From CAYTBN01 sp964542165 (GTDB lineage: Bacteria > Myxococcota_A > UBA796 > UBA9615 > CAYRNR01), in contig CAZITQ010000002.1 in NCBI GenBank assembly GCA_964542165.1, forward strand, positions 62,001 to 126,000: a DNA stretch of 64,000 nt, written 5' to 3'. Below the pieces are notes generated by a model, which was not told the origin of the DNA, ran no database searches, and saw only the letters and a list, made by a program, of their open reading frames with translations. Shown here piece by piece: positions 19,816 to 27,986 of the stretch; the stretch's first letter is position 1; each line of letters begins with the position of its first letter. Position numbers and translations under genes: made by a program.

Positions 19816-20732
19816 CCGGGTCGACCGGCTCGATCCGACCGGGCACGGGCAGGGCGGGCGGCAAGACCATCCTGCTGGGGGAGCACGCGGTGGTGTACGG
19901 CGCTCCGGCGGTGGCGATCCCCGTGCCCGACCTGACGATCCGGGTCGACGTCGGCCCGTGGGAGGGCTGGGACCTGTCCGAGGCAGGCGCCGAACCGTCC
20001 GGCGTCGACCGCGTTGCCCTCGACCGCGCCCGGGACGCCCAGCTCGAGCTGCTGGGCTGGTCCGGACCGGCGCCTGGGATCCGGATCCGCGCCTCCATCC
20101 CCCCGTCCTGCGGTCTGGGCAGCAGCGCCGCCCTGGGCGTGGCCCTGGCCCGGGCCCTGCTGGACGCCGCAGGTGAGCCGGCGGCCCCTCCCCGAGTCCG
20201 AGCACTGGCCGACGCCAGCGAGCGCGTGTTCCACGAGCGGCCGTCGGGGGTGGACGTGGCCACGGTCCTGGCCGGCACTCCGATCCGTTTCCGGCGGGGA
20301 GAGGATCCCCGCCCCCTGCGAGTCGGAGGGAGGTTCGACCTGTTCGTGGTGGACACCCGCGTGCGTTCGCGGACGTCCGAGGTGGTGGCGGCCGTCGCAG
20401 CCCGGCACGAGTCGAACCCCGATGTGATGGCCGAGGCGATGCGGCACCTGGCCCGTCTGGCTGGCGGGGGTGCGGACGCCCTGGAGCGCGGGGATCACGC
20501 GGCCCTGGCCGCTGCGATGTCCGGCGCGATGGAGGGCCTGCGGATCCTCGACGTCAGCCATCCAGCGGTCGAGGAGGTCGTGGACGCCGCGCTGAACGAG
20601 GGCGCGGCCGCCGCCAAGCTCTCCGGCGCCGGTCGCGGCGGCATCGTCCTCGTTCTTGCCCCGGACGCCGAATGGACCCCCGGTCCCGCCGTGGGTGGCC
20701 GACCCGTGCTGACCCGCATCACCCTCGGCTGA
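19812..20732 (+). CDS. mvk: Mevalonate kinase
   Basis: This 306-residue GHMP kinase phosphorylates mevalonate at O5. It shows motif 1 GKTILLGEHAVVYGAPAVA, with the Glu-His-Ala-Val-Val-Tyr-Gly typical of mevalonate kinases. The ATP loop is PPSCGLGSSAALG (near residue 101), the substrate/Mg region is ERPSGVDVA with the catalytic Asp, and the C-terminal motif 3 is KLSGAGRGGIV. The start is GTG 19812, which overlaps the decarboxylase stop (GTGA), a sign of translational coupling. It is the last gene of the lnt-mevalonate operon. A separate phosphomevalonate kinase was looked for among the neighbours and not found. Confidence 0.93.
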   Translation: MTGSTGSIRPGTGRAGGKTILLGEHAVVYGAPAVAIPVPDLTIRVDVGPWEGWDLSEAGAEPSGVDRVALDRARDAQLELLGWSGPAPGIRIRASIPPSCGLGSSAALGVALARALLDAAGEPAAPPRVRALADASERVFHERPSGVDVATVLAGTPIRFRRGEDPRPLRVGGRFDLFVVDTRVRSRTSEVVAAVAARHESNPDVMAEAMRHLARLAGGGADALERGDHAALAAAMSGAMEGLRILDVSHPAVEEVVDAALNEGAAAAKLSGAGRGGIVLVLAPDAEWTPGPAVGGRPVLTRITLG

Positions 20733-20759
20733 TCCCCCCGCACCGCCCCCCGGCTCTGG

Positions 20760-20765
20760 TATGCT
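20760..20765 (+). promoter_or_regulatory. Candidate -10 (TATGCT) seven bases before ATG 20773
   Basis: TGGTATGCT fits an extended -10. With the usual distance the transcript would start at about ATG 20773, giving a leaderless message; no ribosome binding site precedes the gene. There is no clear -35. Confidence 0.35.
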
Positions 20766-20772
20766 GCTGCGC

Positions 20773-21336
20773 ATGCTGCGCCTTCTGTCCACGATGCTGG
20801 GAATCGGCTGCGTACTCGCCGGCTGCGGTCCGGTGGAGACGACCAACGGCTACCAGGGTGAGATGGGATTCAGCGTCTTCGCCACCGACACCGCCACCGG
20901 CTGGACCCTGGACCTGTCCCACGACATCTTCTGGGACGGCGAGAGCACGGCCACCTACGAGGTCAGCTGCACGGTCGCGGACGAGGGCGCCGCCAAGGAG
21001 AGCTACACCTTTCGAGCCCGGGACGAGACCTACGAACAGGGCTTTGGCCTGACCCTCACCGTGTTCCCCTACGAGGGATCCGCGGTCTACGAGATCACGT
21101 CCGGAACCGACCCGGTGGGTTTCGATATGAACCTGAGCACCCTCGGGGCGCTCGGGCAGAACTACGAGTTGAACACCCGCAACAGCGGGACCTGTACGGT
21201 CACGCTGGCCCGGGATGACCTCTTCGGGGACTTCAGCTGTCCCGCGCTCGAGGATTACGTGAGCTACGCGCACAAGGATCTCCCGTTCACCGTCTCGGGG
21301 AGCTGGGAGTGCGCCGAACTGACCGTGGAGGACTGA
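20773..21336 (+). CDS. Putative lipoprotein, member of a tandem pair
   Basis: The protein of about 187 residues has a clear lipoprotein signal (hydrophobic LLSTMLGIGCVLAGC, lipobox LAGC). The mature part is rich in Thr, Ser, Asp and Glu and looks all-beta, with Cys pairs (VSCTVAD, GTCTVTL, DFSCPAL, WECAEL) that may form disulfides in the periplasm. Its end, VSGSWECAELTVED, aligns with ITGEWACTGIYWED of the next gene, and the order of features is the same, so the two are probably duplicated paralogs. I do not recognise a family. ATG 20761 in the same frame is an alternative start, but the -10-like sequence overlaps it. Confidence 0.75.
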   Translation: MLRLLSTMLGIGCVLAGCGPVETTNGYQGEMGFSVFATDTATGWTLDLSHDIFWDGESTATYEVSCTVADEGAAKESYTFRARDETYEQGFGLTLTVFPYEGSAVYEITSGTDPVGFDMNLSTLGALGQNYELNTRNSGTCTVTLARDDLFGDFSCPALEDYVSYAHKDLPFTVSGSWECAELTVED

Positions 21337-21339
21337 GCC

Positions 21340-21879
21340 ATGCGCCGTCTGATCATCCTCACCTGTGCCGCCGCCATCCTGCTGGCCGCGGGTTGCGACT
21401 CCCGCCCCGAAGGTATGGTGACCATCGCTTCCGCGGGGAGCCTGCAGGTCCAACACGAGATCCACTGGACCCACGAGATGATGGACTGGGACGTGCGGGT
21501 GGACTGCGCCCTCAGCGGGTCCTACGGGCACCAGACCCTGCACGTCAGCGCGTACGACAACACCTTCCGCGACGGGTTGACCCTGGACCTGCGGCTCCAG
21601 GAGTTCGACGGGAACGGGGACTACGTGCGCACGGAGAATCAGCCCCTGCCGGCCCTGTCCCTGGTGTTGACCGACGACGCCACCGACACCTGGATCCTCG
21701 ACAGCACCGAGGGCGGCGCCTGCGACTTCACCATCGACTCTCGAGGGCGCACCGGCAGCTACCACTGCACCGATGTGTACGGGTACGTGAGCGACACGCT
21801 CACCTTCGACGACATCGAGATCACCGGCGAATGGGCCTGTACTGGCATCTACTGGGAGGACGATCCGCTGGTCGACTGA
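21340..21879 (+). CDS. Putative lipoprotein, paralog of the preceding gene
   Basis: This 179-residue protein has a classical lipoprotein signal (MRRLIILTCAAAILLAAGC, lipobox LAAGC) and a short all-beta, Cys-containing mature domain. It starts 3 bp after the previous gene's stop, with GGAGG upstream, so the two are co-transcribed. Both share the pattern of a sulfur-linked beta domain ending in a G-(E/S)-W-x-C segment and an acidic tail, but sequence identity is otherwise low. No enzymatic motif is visible. An envelope structural or binding role is a guess. Confidence 0.75.
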   Translation: MRRLIILTCAAAILLAAGCDSRPEGMVTIASAGSLQVQHEIHWTHEMMDWDVRVDCALSGSYGHQTLHVSAYDNTFRDGLTLDLRLQEFDGNGDYVRTENQPLPALSLVLTDDATDTWILDSTEGGACDFTIDSRGRTGSYHCTDVYGYVSDTLTFDDIEITGEWACTGIYWEDDPLVD

Positions 21880-21901
21880 CCCAGCCGCCTCGGGAGCCGC
21901 C

Positions 21902-22942
21902 GTGACACCTTCCCCCTGGGCACCACGTCTTCAGATCCCCCTCGTCCTGCTCCTCGGCCTCGCCATCGCGGCCTGCGGCGGCCGAAAGGTCCGCACGCCG
22001 CCGGACTCCTTCCTGCCCGACGCGCCCGTGGACACCGGTGACGTCCAGCTCGACAGCCGAGCCGCCCGGGCCCGTCAGGTGGCCACGCTGGATTCGGGGG
22101 ACGTCCAGGCCCTGCGGAAGTCGCTGTCGGTCCGCGGCGCCCCCGAGACCGTGGACACCCTGGCGCTGTATCACCTGGGCAACGGCCAGATCGACGAGGC
22201 CCTCCAGCTGCTGGAGAAGTGGGTCGAGGCGACCTCGTACTCCGAGGCGGCCATGGCCAGCTACCTGGACCTGACCCTGGGCGCCGACCGCGTCGAGGAG
22301 TGCATCACCGCCGTCGACCAGTACCTCGTCCGATACGAGGCCCACCCCTACCTGCTGTTGCTGCGAGGCCTCTGTCTGGAGCGCTACGATCGCCCCCAGA
22401 CCGCACTGGAGATGTACATCTCCGGCCTCGGGGGCATCGACTCCCTGGGTGGGCTCACCGGCGTCCTGGAGCGGGAGCTGGGCCTGAACCCACCCGTGAA
22501 CGCCCCCTCGGAAGCGACGGTGCTCCAGGACCGGCTGGCGCTGATCGACAAGATGAGCGAGTTCAACGTCCTGGGACACGTCCTGGTACGCCACGTCGGC
22601 GGGCTGACCGTGGAGGAAGCTCCCGCGGACCCGCGGCTCGTCGCCCTGGGGGGGATCACCACCGAAGAGGTGGACCGGATCTTCGCCAGCCGGCGGGAGG
22701 CGTTCCGGCACTGCCAGCTGCTGAGCAAGCACCGCCGCAAGATCCCGGGCGGCCGGCTGGTGGTCCACCTCACGATCCGACGTGACGGCTCCCCCGGCGC
22801 GGTCGAGCGGGTCCGGGACACCTTCGAGGTCCAGGAGATCCCCGCCTGCATCGAGGAACAGATCTCCCACCTCTGGTTCCCGGCCCCTCGCTACGGCAAG
22901 GCGGTCAAGACCGAGCAGGAGTTCCGCATGCTGGGGGACTGA
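21902..22942 (+). CDS. Lipoprotein with TPR-like region and AgmX/PglI-type C-terminal domain
   Basis: This 346-residue protein starts at GTG 21902 with a lipoprotein signal (LVLLLGLAIAACGG). Residues about 60-190 contain helical repeats resembling TPRs (LALYHLGNGQIDEALQLL). The last 90 residues match the AgmX/PglI/TonB-like C-terminal domain: FRHC near the start, GGRLVVHLTIRRDGSPG, then IPACIEEQISHLWFPAP with the conserved Cys, Trp/Phe and Pro. This domain is widespread in myxobacterial gliding and envelope proteins and resembles the TonB C-terminus, which makes periplasmic protein-protein contact. The gene converges on the cytochrome gene with only a 7-bp gap. Confidence 0.82.
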   Translation: MTPSPWAPRLQIPLVLLLGLAIAACGGRKVRTPPDSFLPDAPVDTGDVQLDSRAARARQVATLDSGDVQALRKSLSVRGAPETVDTLALYHLGNGQIDEALQLLEKWVEATSYSEAAMASYLDLTLGADRVEECITAVDQYLVRYEAHPYLLLLRGLCLERYDRPQTALEMYISGLGGIDSLGGLTGVLERELGLNPPVNAPSEATVLQDRLALIDKMSEFNVLGHVLVRHVGGLTVEEAPADPRLVALGGITTEEVDRIFASRREAFRHCQLLSKHRRKIPGGRLVVHLTIRRDGSPGAVERVRDTFEVQEIPACIEEQISHLWFPAPRYGKAVKTEQEFRMLGD

Positions 22943-22949
22943 TCTCCGG

Positions 22950-23543
22950 CTACCCCTCGGGCTCTCCACCCTCCGGCTCCGGCGCTCCCCCGGCCTGGGG
23001 CCCGAAGCTCTGGACCACCGCCAGCACACCGAGGATCTGTGCCTCCGAGAGGGCAGCCTCGAAGGGCGGCATGGCCGACCCCCCGCCCACCCCGTGGGCG
23101 ATCAACCAGGCCTTCTGCGACAGGCTCGTGCGGGCGTGCCCGTCGGGGTGGGTCCAGTCGCCTGGGGGCGGATTCAGGCTAGCCGCCGCCGGGCCATCAC
23201 CCTTGCCCCCCGGTCCGTGGCAGGACGCACACAGCCCCTCGTAGGTGCGTCGCCCGGCCTCGAGATCGGCTCCCGAGAGGTCTGGGTCGGGATTCCCTCC
23301 CGGGATGCCCCGGACCGCGGCTGCGAGGGTGTCCGACAGATCCCCGGGGGCGGGAGACGCCTCCTCCGCGGGGGTCGGCTGCGCCTCCGTGGCGGGCTCG
23401 TGATCGGTCACGGGCTCGTCGAGGGTGTTGGGTTCGGGGGTTGGATCCGTGGCATCCCCGCTGCCCTTGCAGCCGGGGGCCGACCACGTCAGGACGGCGA
23501 GGATCCACGGGACGATCGGGGTGACGAGACGTCGCATTCGCAT
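22950..23543 (-). CDS. Mono-haem c-type cytochrome lipoprotein
   Basis: The 197-residue protein has a lipoprotein-like signal ending APGC, then about 60 residues of Pro/Glu/Thr-rich linker, then one cytochrome c domain. The haem site is CASCHGPGGKGDGP and the distal Met ligand lies in GGSAMPPFEAAL, a standard class I arrangement. It would be anchored to a membrane on the periplasmic side and shuttle electrons; the partner is unknown since no oxidase or reductase genes are nearby. It is divergent from the sigma factor gene, with which it shares a 196-bp control region. Confidence 0.9.
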   Translation of the reverse strand: MRMRRLVTPIVPWILAVLTWSAPGCKGSGDATDPTPEPNTLDEPVTDHEPATEAQPTPAEEASPAPGDLSDTLAAAVRGIPGGNPDPDLSGADLEAGRRTYEGLCASCHGPGGKGDGPAAASLNPPPGDWTHPDGHARTSLSQKAWLIAHGVGGGSAMPPFEAALSEAQILGVLAVVQSFGPQAGGAPEPEGGEPEG

Positions 23544-23572
23544 CGCACCATTATCCCAGGTTCCTCGAGATT

Positions 23573-23588
23573 TCGGATCTCGATCCGA
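23573..23588. promoter_or_regulatory. Perfect inverted repeat, possible operator
   Basis: TCGGATC and GATCCGA are separated by TC, 30 bp upstream of the cytochrome start and 78 bp upstream of the sigma-factor -35. The position between divergent genes suits an operator; the binding factor is unknown. Confidence 0.35.
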
Positions 23589-23665
23589 TCCTACGCCGCG
23601 CCCAGGTAGCCCCGCCTATTTTCGGCGCCCCTCGCGCACAAAGACAGGAAAGTCGCATTCGGTGC

Positions 23666-23693
23666 TTGACACTGCCGACAATCTCTATAGATT
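23666..23693 (+). promoter_or_regulatory. Sigma-70-like promoter of the RpoH-family sigma factor gene
   Basis: A perfect TTGACA (23666-23671) is followed after 16 bp by TAGATT (23688-23693) in a locally AT-rich stretch. It lies about 45 bp ahead of the start codon. Confidence 0.55.
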
Positions 23694-23739
23694 TACTGAT
23701 GTAACCCCGGTACGCACTCCGCCCGGCAAAGGAAGAACG

Positions 23740-24633
23740 ATGGCCTTCCGAAACACCAATCAGCTCTCTCACTACATGTCACTGGCCTCCAAGTACCCCA
23801 TCCTCACCTGGGACCAGGAGAAGGACCTGGCGCGCCGCTGGCGCAACGAGGGGGAAGCGGCGGCTGCCGAACGCCTCGTCCTGTGCAACCTCAGGGCGGT
23901 GGTCAAGATCGCAGGCGAGTTCAAGAACCAACACGTGAACTTCGAGGACCTGGTCCAGGAGGGCAACGTGGGCCTGATGCGGGCCATCGATCACTTCGAC
24001 CCCGAGCGGGGCACCCGCTTCCTGTCGTACGCGGGATGGTGGATCCGGGCCTGCATCAAGGAGTACCTCCTGCGCGCCCGGAGCATGGTCCGTCTGGGCA
24101 CGACCCAGAAGCAGCGGGCGATCTACAGCCGCCTCGGCCGCGCCAAGCGCGAGCTGGAGCTCAAGTACCCCGACTGCGATCCCGCCAAGCGCCTGAAACG
24201 GCTGTCGCGGATCCTGGACCAGGATCCCAAGCTCGTGGAGCAGATGGAGTCGCGACTCGCGGGCCACGACCTGTCGCTGCACGCCTCGGTCGACGAGAGC
24301 GGCGACACCATGTACATGGACATGCTCAAGGACGACTCGCCCAATACCGAGGAGATCGCCGGTGAGGCGGAGGTGGAGGCGTTCCGGTCCGTACGGCTGA
24401 CCGAGGCCATGGACTGCCTGACCGACAAGGAGCACTTCATCATCCGCAACCGCTTCCTCATCGGCGAGACCCGCACCCTACGGGAGCTGGGCGAGGAGCT
24501 CGGCATCAGCCGGGAGCGCGTTCGTCAGCTGGAGGTGCGGGCCAAGAAGAAGATCCGCCAGGCCCTCCTCAGCCACTCCTGGGCCCAGGAGCTCCTCGAA
24601 GACGTGGACATGGAGGCGATCAGGGTGGCGTGA
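23740..24633 (+). CDS. RNA polymerase sigma factor, RpoH (sigma-32) family
   Basis: This 297-residue alternative sigma factor starts at ATG 23740 behind AGGAAG. Region 1.2 (LSHYMSLASKYPILTWDQE), region 2 (NLRAVVKIAGEF, DLVQEGNVGLMRAIDHFDPERG, SYAGWWIRACIKEYLL), the RpoH-like RARSMVRLGTTQKQRAIY, and region 4 with helix-turn-helix (TLRELGEELGISRERVRQLE) are all present. It has no long region 1.1, so it is not the primary sigma. Families of this type include heat-shock RpoH and the myxobacterial developmental SigB/SigC. Which regulon it serves cannot be told from sequence. The divergent neighbour is a cytochrome and the downstream neighbour a thioesterase. Confidence 0.92.
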   Translation: MAFRNTNQLSHYMSLASKYPILTWDQEKDLARRWRNEGEAAAAERLVLCNLRAVVKIAGEFKNQHVNFEDLVQEGNVGLMRAIDHFDPERGTRFLSYAGWWIRACIKEYLLRARSMVRLGTTQKQRAIYSRLGRAKRELELKYPDCDPAKRLKRLSRILDQDPKLVEQMESRLAGHDLSLHASVDESGDTMYMDMLKDDSPNTEEIAGEAEVEAFRSVRLTEAMDCLTDKEHFIIRNRFLIGETRTLRELGEELGISRERVRQLEVRAKKKIRQALLSHSWAQELLEDVDMEAIRVA

Positions 24634-24647
24634 GGCACACCGGCGTG

Positions 24648-24653
24648 TAGAAT
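24648..24653 (+). promoter_or_regulatory. Candidate -10 (TAGAAT) seven bases before a start codon
   Basis: TAGAAT is followed by seven bases and then ATG 24661, without any ribosome binding site, as expected for a leaderless message. No clear -35 is seen. Confidence 0.35.
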
Positions 24654-24660
24654 CCGCCGG

Positions 24661-25119
24661 ATGAGCGACACGTCCCCTGCCAACTGGAGCCATCGCGTCA
24701 TCGAGTTCATCGAACGCAGCATCCCCTTCAACCGCCTGCTCGGGATGCGCGTGGTCAGCCTCGAGCACGGCAGGGCGGTGATGGAGGTTCCGTTCCGCCC
24801 CGATCTGGTCGGTGATCCCTACCGGCCGGCCCTGCACGGCGGAGTGGTTTCCAGCCTCATCGACGCCACCGGTGGCGCGGCCGCCTTCACCCGGATCGAG
24901 ACCGTGGACCGGATCTCCACCGTGGACATGCGGGTGGACTACCTGCGTCCCGGGGCGGAAGAGCGGCTGGTGGCGGAGGCCGAGGTCCAGCGGATGGGCA
25001 ATCGGGTCGCCGCGGTGCAGGTGATCGTGCATCAGGGCGACCCCGCCGAACCCATCGCCCTCGGCAGATGTGTCTACAACGTGCGCCGCGACGTGGGGGA
25101 GCCCACCCTCAAGCGCTAG
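24661..25119 (+). CDS. PaaI-type hotdog thioesterase
   Basis: The 152-residue single hotdog-domain protein carries the PaaI/YbgC-like signature ALHGGVVSSLIDATGGAAAF: His-Gly-Gly, and the Asp that acts as general base or nucleophile. It would hydrolyse acyl- or aryl-CoA thioesters in the cytoplasm. The substrate is not evident from the neighbours (a sigma factor upstream, a convergent sensor kinase downstream 9 bp away). There is no signal peptide. The start ATG 24661 has no ribosome binding site but a -10-like hexamer just before it. Confidence 0.9.
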   Translation: MSDTSPANWSHRVIEFIERSIPFNRLLGMRVVSLEHGRAVMEVPFRPDLVGDPYRPALHGGVVSSLIDATGGAAAFTRIETVDRISTVDMRVDYLRPGAEERLVAEAEVQRMGNRVAAVQVIVHQGDPAEPIALGRCVYNVRRDVGEPTLKR

Positions 25120-25128
25120 CCTGCTGGC

Positions 25129-27489
25129 TCAGTCCCCCAGCACCTGCCGGATCAGATCCCCCAGCTCGGTGGTGGTGAACGGCTTGCGCAGCGCGCCCAC
25201 GAAGCCGTGCTGGTCGTAGCAGGACATGACCGGGTCGTCGTAGTACCCGCTGGCGGCGACGACCCGGACCGAGGGATCCTGTCGTGTCAGCTCTTCGACG
25301 ACCCGTTTTCCTCCCATGCCGCCGGGCACGGTGAGATCGGTGATGACGACGTCGAAGGGCGTCTCTCCGGACTGCTCACGCAGGTAGAGTTCGATGGCTT
25401 CGCTCCCGTCGCCGACGGTCTCCACGTCGTACCCGAGGAAGCGCAGCATCTCTGCGCAGACCTCCTTGACCGCCGGCTCGTCGTCCATGACCAGGATCCT
25501 GCCGCTCCCAGCGCTGGGCCGATCCTGCTCCTCCTGGTCTTCGGCTACGGGCAAATCGCTGGCAGGCAGGTAGATGTGGAAGGTGGTTCCCTGGCCGAGC
25601 TGGGATTCCACCGTGATGTGTCCGCCGTGTTTGGCCACGTTGGAGTAGGCCACCGCCAGCCCCAGGCCCGTGCCGGTGCGCTTGGTCGTGAAGTAGGGGT
25701 CGAAGATCTTGGTGAGGTCCACCGGGGAGATGCCCACCCCCTGATCCCGGAAGGCCACGTGCACATAGGCTCCGGGCTCCAGCGGCAGGGGGCTGCTCTC
25801 GTCCAGCTCGTTGTTCTCGGCGCGGATGGAGATCCGCCCACCGCCGGCCATCGCCTGCTCGGCGTTGATCACCAGGTTCTGGACCACGCGGCTGATCTGA
25901 GTGGTGTCCACGTCCACCGCCCAGAGGCCCACGGGGGTGTCGATCTGGTAGCCGACCCCGGAGCCCGAGAGGGCCAGGGAGGCCGACTGCTCGATGATGT
26001 CCGCGATGGAGGCAGCCTCGGTCACCGGCGCGCCGCTCCGGGAGAGGCTCATCAGCTGTCGCACGAGCTTCGTGGCCTGATCCAGGGCCCGCTCGGCCTC
26101 CTCCAGCCGACGCCAGAGCCCGTCCCCCTCGTTGGCGTGGACCTTGGCCAGACTCACGTTGCCCAGGATCCCGGTGAGGATGTTGTTGAAGTCGTGGGCG
26201 ATCCCGCCGGCGAGCACACCCAGGGACTCGGCCTTCTCGGTCCGGGCGCGTTCCTCCTCCCAGCGGAGCCGATCGGTCTGGTCCTGGAAGCCGATGACCA
26301 CGCCCACGGGTTCTCCGCGGGCATCGCGGATCGGTGCCCCCGTCCGCGCGATCATGCGCTCCGAACCCTCCCGGCTCACGAGCACCACGTCACCGGCGAA
26401 GGTGACCTCGGCTTCCCGCTGCAGGACCCTCGACACCGGGTTGGCGCAGGGCTCCCGGGTGTCCAGGTCCACGCAGCGGAACACCTCCTCCAGGGGCTGC
26501 CCGATGGCCTCCGCCTCGTCCCAACCGGTCAATCCCTGGGCCACCGCGTTGGCGAGCACGACCCGCCCTTCGGTGTCGGTGGCGATCACGCCGTCGCCGA
26601 TGCTGCTGAGGGTGGCGGCCAGGCGGTCCTTCTCGGCGGCGAGGGCGTCCTCGGCCATCCGGCGCTCGGTCACGTCCACGAACGCGCCCAGCACCGCCGG
26701 CCGCCCCTGGTACTCGATCCGCGCGGCCGAGACCGCCAGCCATCGGATCTCGCCGTCTCTGCGGAGCCCCCGGAACTCGAAATGCAGGGCCGGATCTCCG
26801 GCGATCCTCCCCCGGTAGCGCCTCAGGAACATCGCCCGATCGTCCGGGTGGACGTACGCCAGGGTGTCCGCGACGTCCTCGGTCATCAGGTCGTCGGGGG
26901 TGGACCCCAGGATCGCCCCCATGGCCGGGTTGGCGTACACCAGGCGGGGCGCCTCGCCCTGGGCGATGACGATCCCCTGCAGCGACTGATCGACCAGGGT
27001 CCGGTACTTGAGCTCCGACTCCTGCAGCTCCCGGGTCCGCGCCTCCACGCGGACCTCCAGCTCCTCGTTGAGCTCGCGCAGCTCCTGCTGCACCCGGTGG
27101 CGCTCGATGGCGTAGTCCAGGGACCTCAGGAAGGTGGGAGGATCCAGCTGCCCCTTCACCAGGTAATCCTGGGCGCCTGCCTGGACGGCCACGTTCCCCA
27201 CCGCCTCGTCCCGATTGCCGGTCAGCACCACCACGGGCACATCACCGGCGGCGCCGTGGAGGGAGGCGAAGGTGTCCAGCCCCTGGCTGTCGGGCAATCC
27301 CAGATCCAGGAGGACCAGGTCGAACCGGGATCCGTCCAGCTCTGCCACCGCCCGGGCCAGGCGGTCCACGTGCACCACCTCCGTGGAGTCCGGCCGGGCG
27401 TCCGCGAGCGTGAGCTCGATCAGGCGCGCATCCCCCGGGTTGTCCTCGACGAGCAGGATCCGGATGAAGCGGGAGTCCATGCCGGTCAC
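25129..27489 (-). CDS. Hybrid histidine kinase (REC - PAS - PAS - HisKA - HATPase - REC)
   Basis: The 786-residue cytoplasmic protein has no membrane segment. An N-terminal receiver (LLVEDNPGDARL; phospho-Asp in LVLLDLGLPD) is followed by a coiled linker and two PAS domains (about residues 165-280 and 290-405). HisKA has the NtrB-like HDFNNILTGILGN (His near 431), and the HATPase has NLVINAEQAM and TGTGLGLA. A second receiver lies at about 663-786 (phospho-Asp near 718 in VITDLTVPGG). The first receiver's short acidic style matches the stand-alone regulator encoded immediately upstream. The GTG start 27489 overlaps that gene's stop (GTGA); ATG 27480 is an alternative. It is probably a phosphorelay hub without its own DNA-binding output. 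Confidence 0.92.
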   Translation of the reverse strand: MTGMDSRFIRILLVEDNPGDARLIELTLADARPDSTEVVHVDRLARAVAELDGSRFDLVLLDLGLPDSQGLDTFASLHGAAGDVPVVVLTGNRDEAVGNVAVQAGAQDYLVKGQLDPPTFLRSLDYAIERHRVQQELRELNEELEVRVEARTRELQESELKYRTLVDQSLQGIVIAQGEAPRLVYANPAMGAILGSTPDDLMTEDVADTLAYVHPDDRAMFLRRYRGRIAGDPALHFEFRGLRRDGEIRWLAVSAARIEYQGRPAVLGAFVDVTERRMAEDALAAEKDRLAATLSSIGDGVIATDTEGRVVLANAVAQGLTGWDEAEAIGQPLEEVFRCVDLDTREPCANPVSRVLQREAEVTFAGDVVLVSREGSERMIARTGAPIRDARGEPVGVVIGFQDQTDRLRWEEERARTEKAESLGVLAGGIAHDFNNILTGILGNVSLAKVHANEGDGLWRRLEEAERALDQATKLVRQLMSLSRSGAPVTEAASIADIIEQSASLALSGSGVGYQIDTPVGLWAVDVDTTQISRVVQNLVINAEQAMAGGGRISIRAENNELDESSPLPLEPGAYVHVAFRDQGVGISPVDLTKIFDPYFTTKRTGTGLGLAVAYSNVAKHGGHITVESQLGQGTTFHIYLPASDLPVAEDQEEQDRPSAGSGRILVMDDEPAVKEVCAEMLRFLGYDVETVGDGSEAIELYLREQSGETPFDVVITDLTVPGGMGGKRVVEELTRQDPSVRVVAASGYYDDPVMSCYDQHGFVGALRKPFTTTELGDLIRQVLGD

Positions 27490-27932
27490 GCCGGGGGCAA
27501 CTTCACGATCTGGAACCAGAACTGCTCGATCGCCCGCACGACGGTGACGAACTGGTCCAGATCGATGGGTTTGGAGATGTAGCAGTTGGCCGCCAGGTCG
27601 TAGCTCCGCAGCACGTCCTCTTCGGCGGTGGAGACGGTCAACACCACGACGGGCAGCCGGCGGAGATCCTCGTCGGCGCGGATCCGTGACAGGACCTCGC
27701 GCCCGTCCAGCTTGGGGAGGTTCAGGTCCAGGAGGACCAGGTCGGGGCGCCTCGCATCGGTGAACGAGCCCTCCCGTCGCAGGAAGGCCAGGGCCTCCTC
27801 GCCGTCATGGACCACGTGCAGCTCGATGTTGAGCTTGCTCTCCAGCAGGGCCTCGCGGGTCAGGCGTACGTCGCCGGGGTTGTCCTCGACGAGCAGGATG
27901 TCCACGGGTGCACCCCGGGTCTCGATCGCCAC
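27486..27932 (-). CDS. Single-domain response regulator (Rcp1-like)
   Basis: The 148-residue protein is one receiver domain with the pattern of the Rcp1 family that pairs with bacteriophytochromes and PAS kinases: ILLVEDNPGDVRLTREAL, phospho-Asp in LVLLDLNLPKLDG, the Thr of VVVLTVSTAEED and the Lys of YISKPIDLDQF. There is no output domain. It starts at GTG 27932 behind GAGGGGGAAACG and overlaps the hybrid kinase start by 4 bp, so the two are translated together and probably exchange phosphate. It lies 54 bp downstream of the VWA operon on the same strand and could be read through from it. Confidence 0.92.
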   Translation of the reverse strand: MAIETRGAPVDILLVEDNPGDVRLTREALLESKLNIELHVVHDGEEALAFLRREGSFTDARRPDLVLLDLNLPKLDGREVLSRIRADEDLRRLPVVVLTVSTAEEDVLRSYDLAANCYISKPIDLDQFVTVVRAIEQFWFQIVKLPPA

Positions 27933-27986
27933 CGTTTCCCCCTCGGGTATGGATCGATCGATCGTAGGGGGGGCGTTCCGAAGCGG

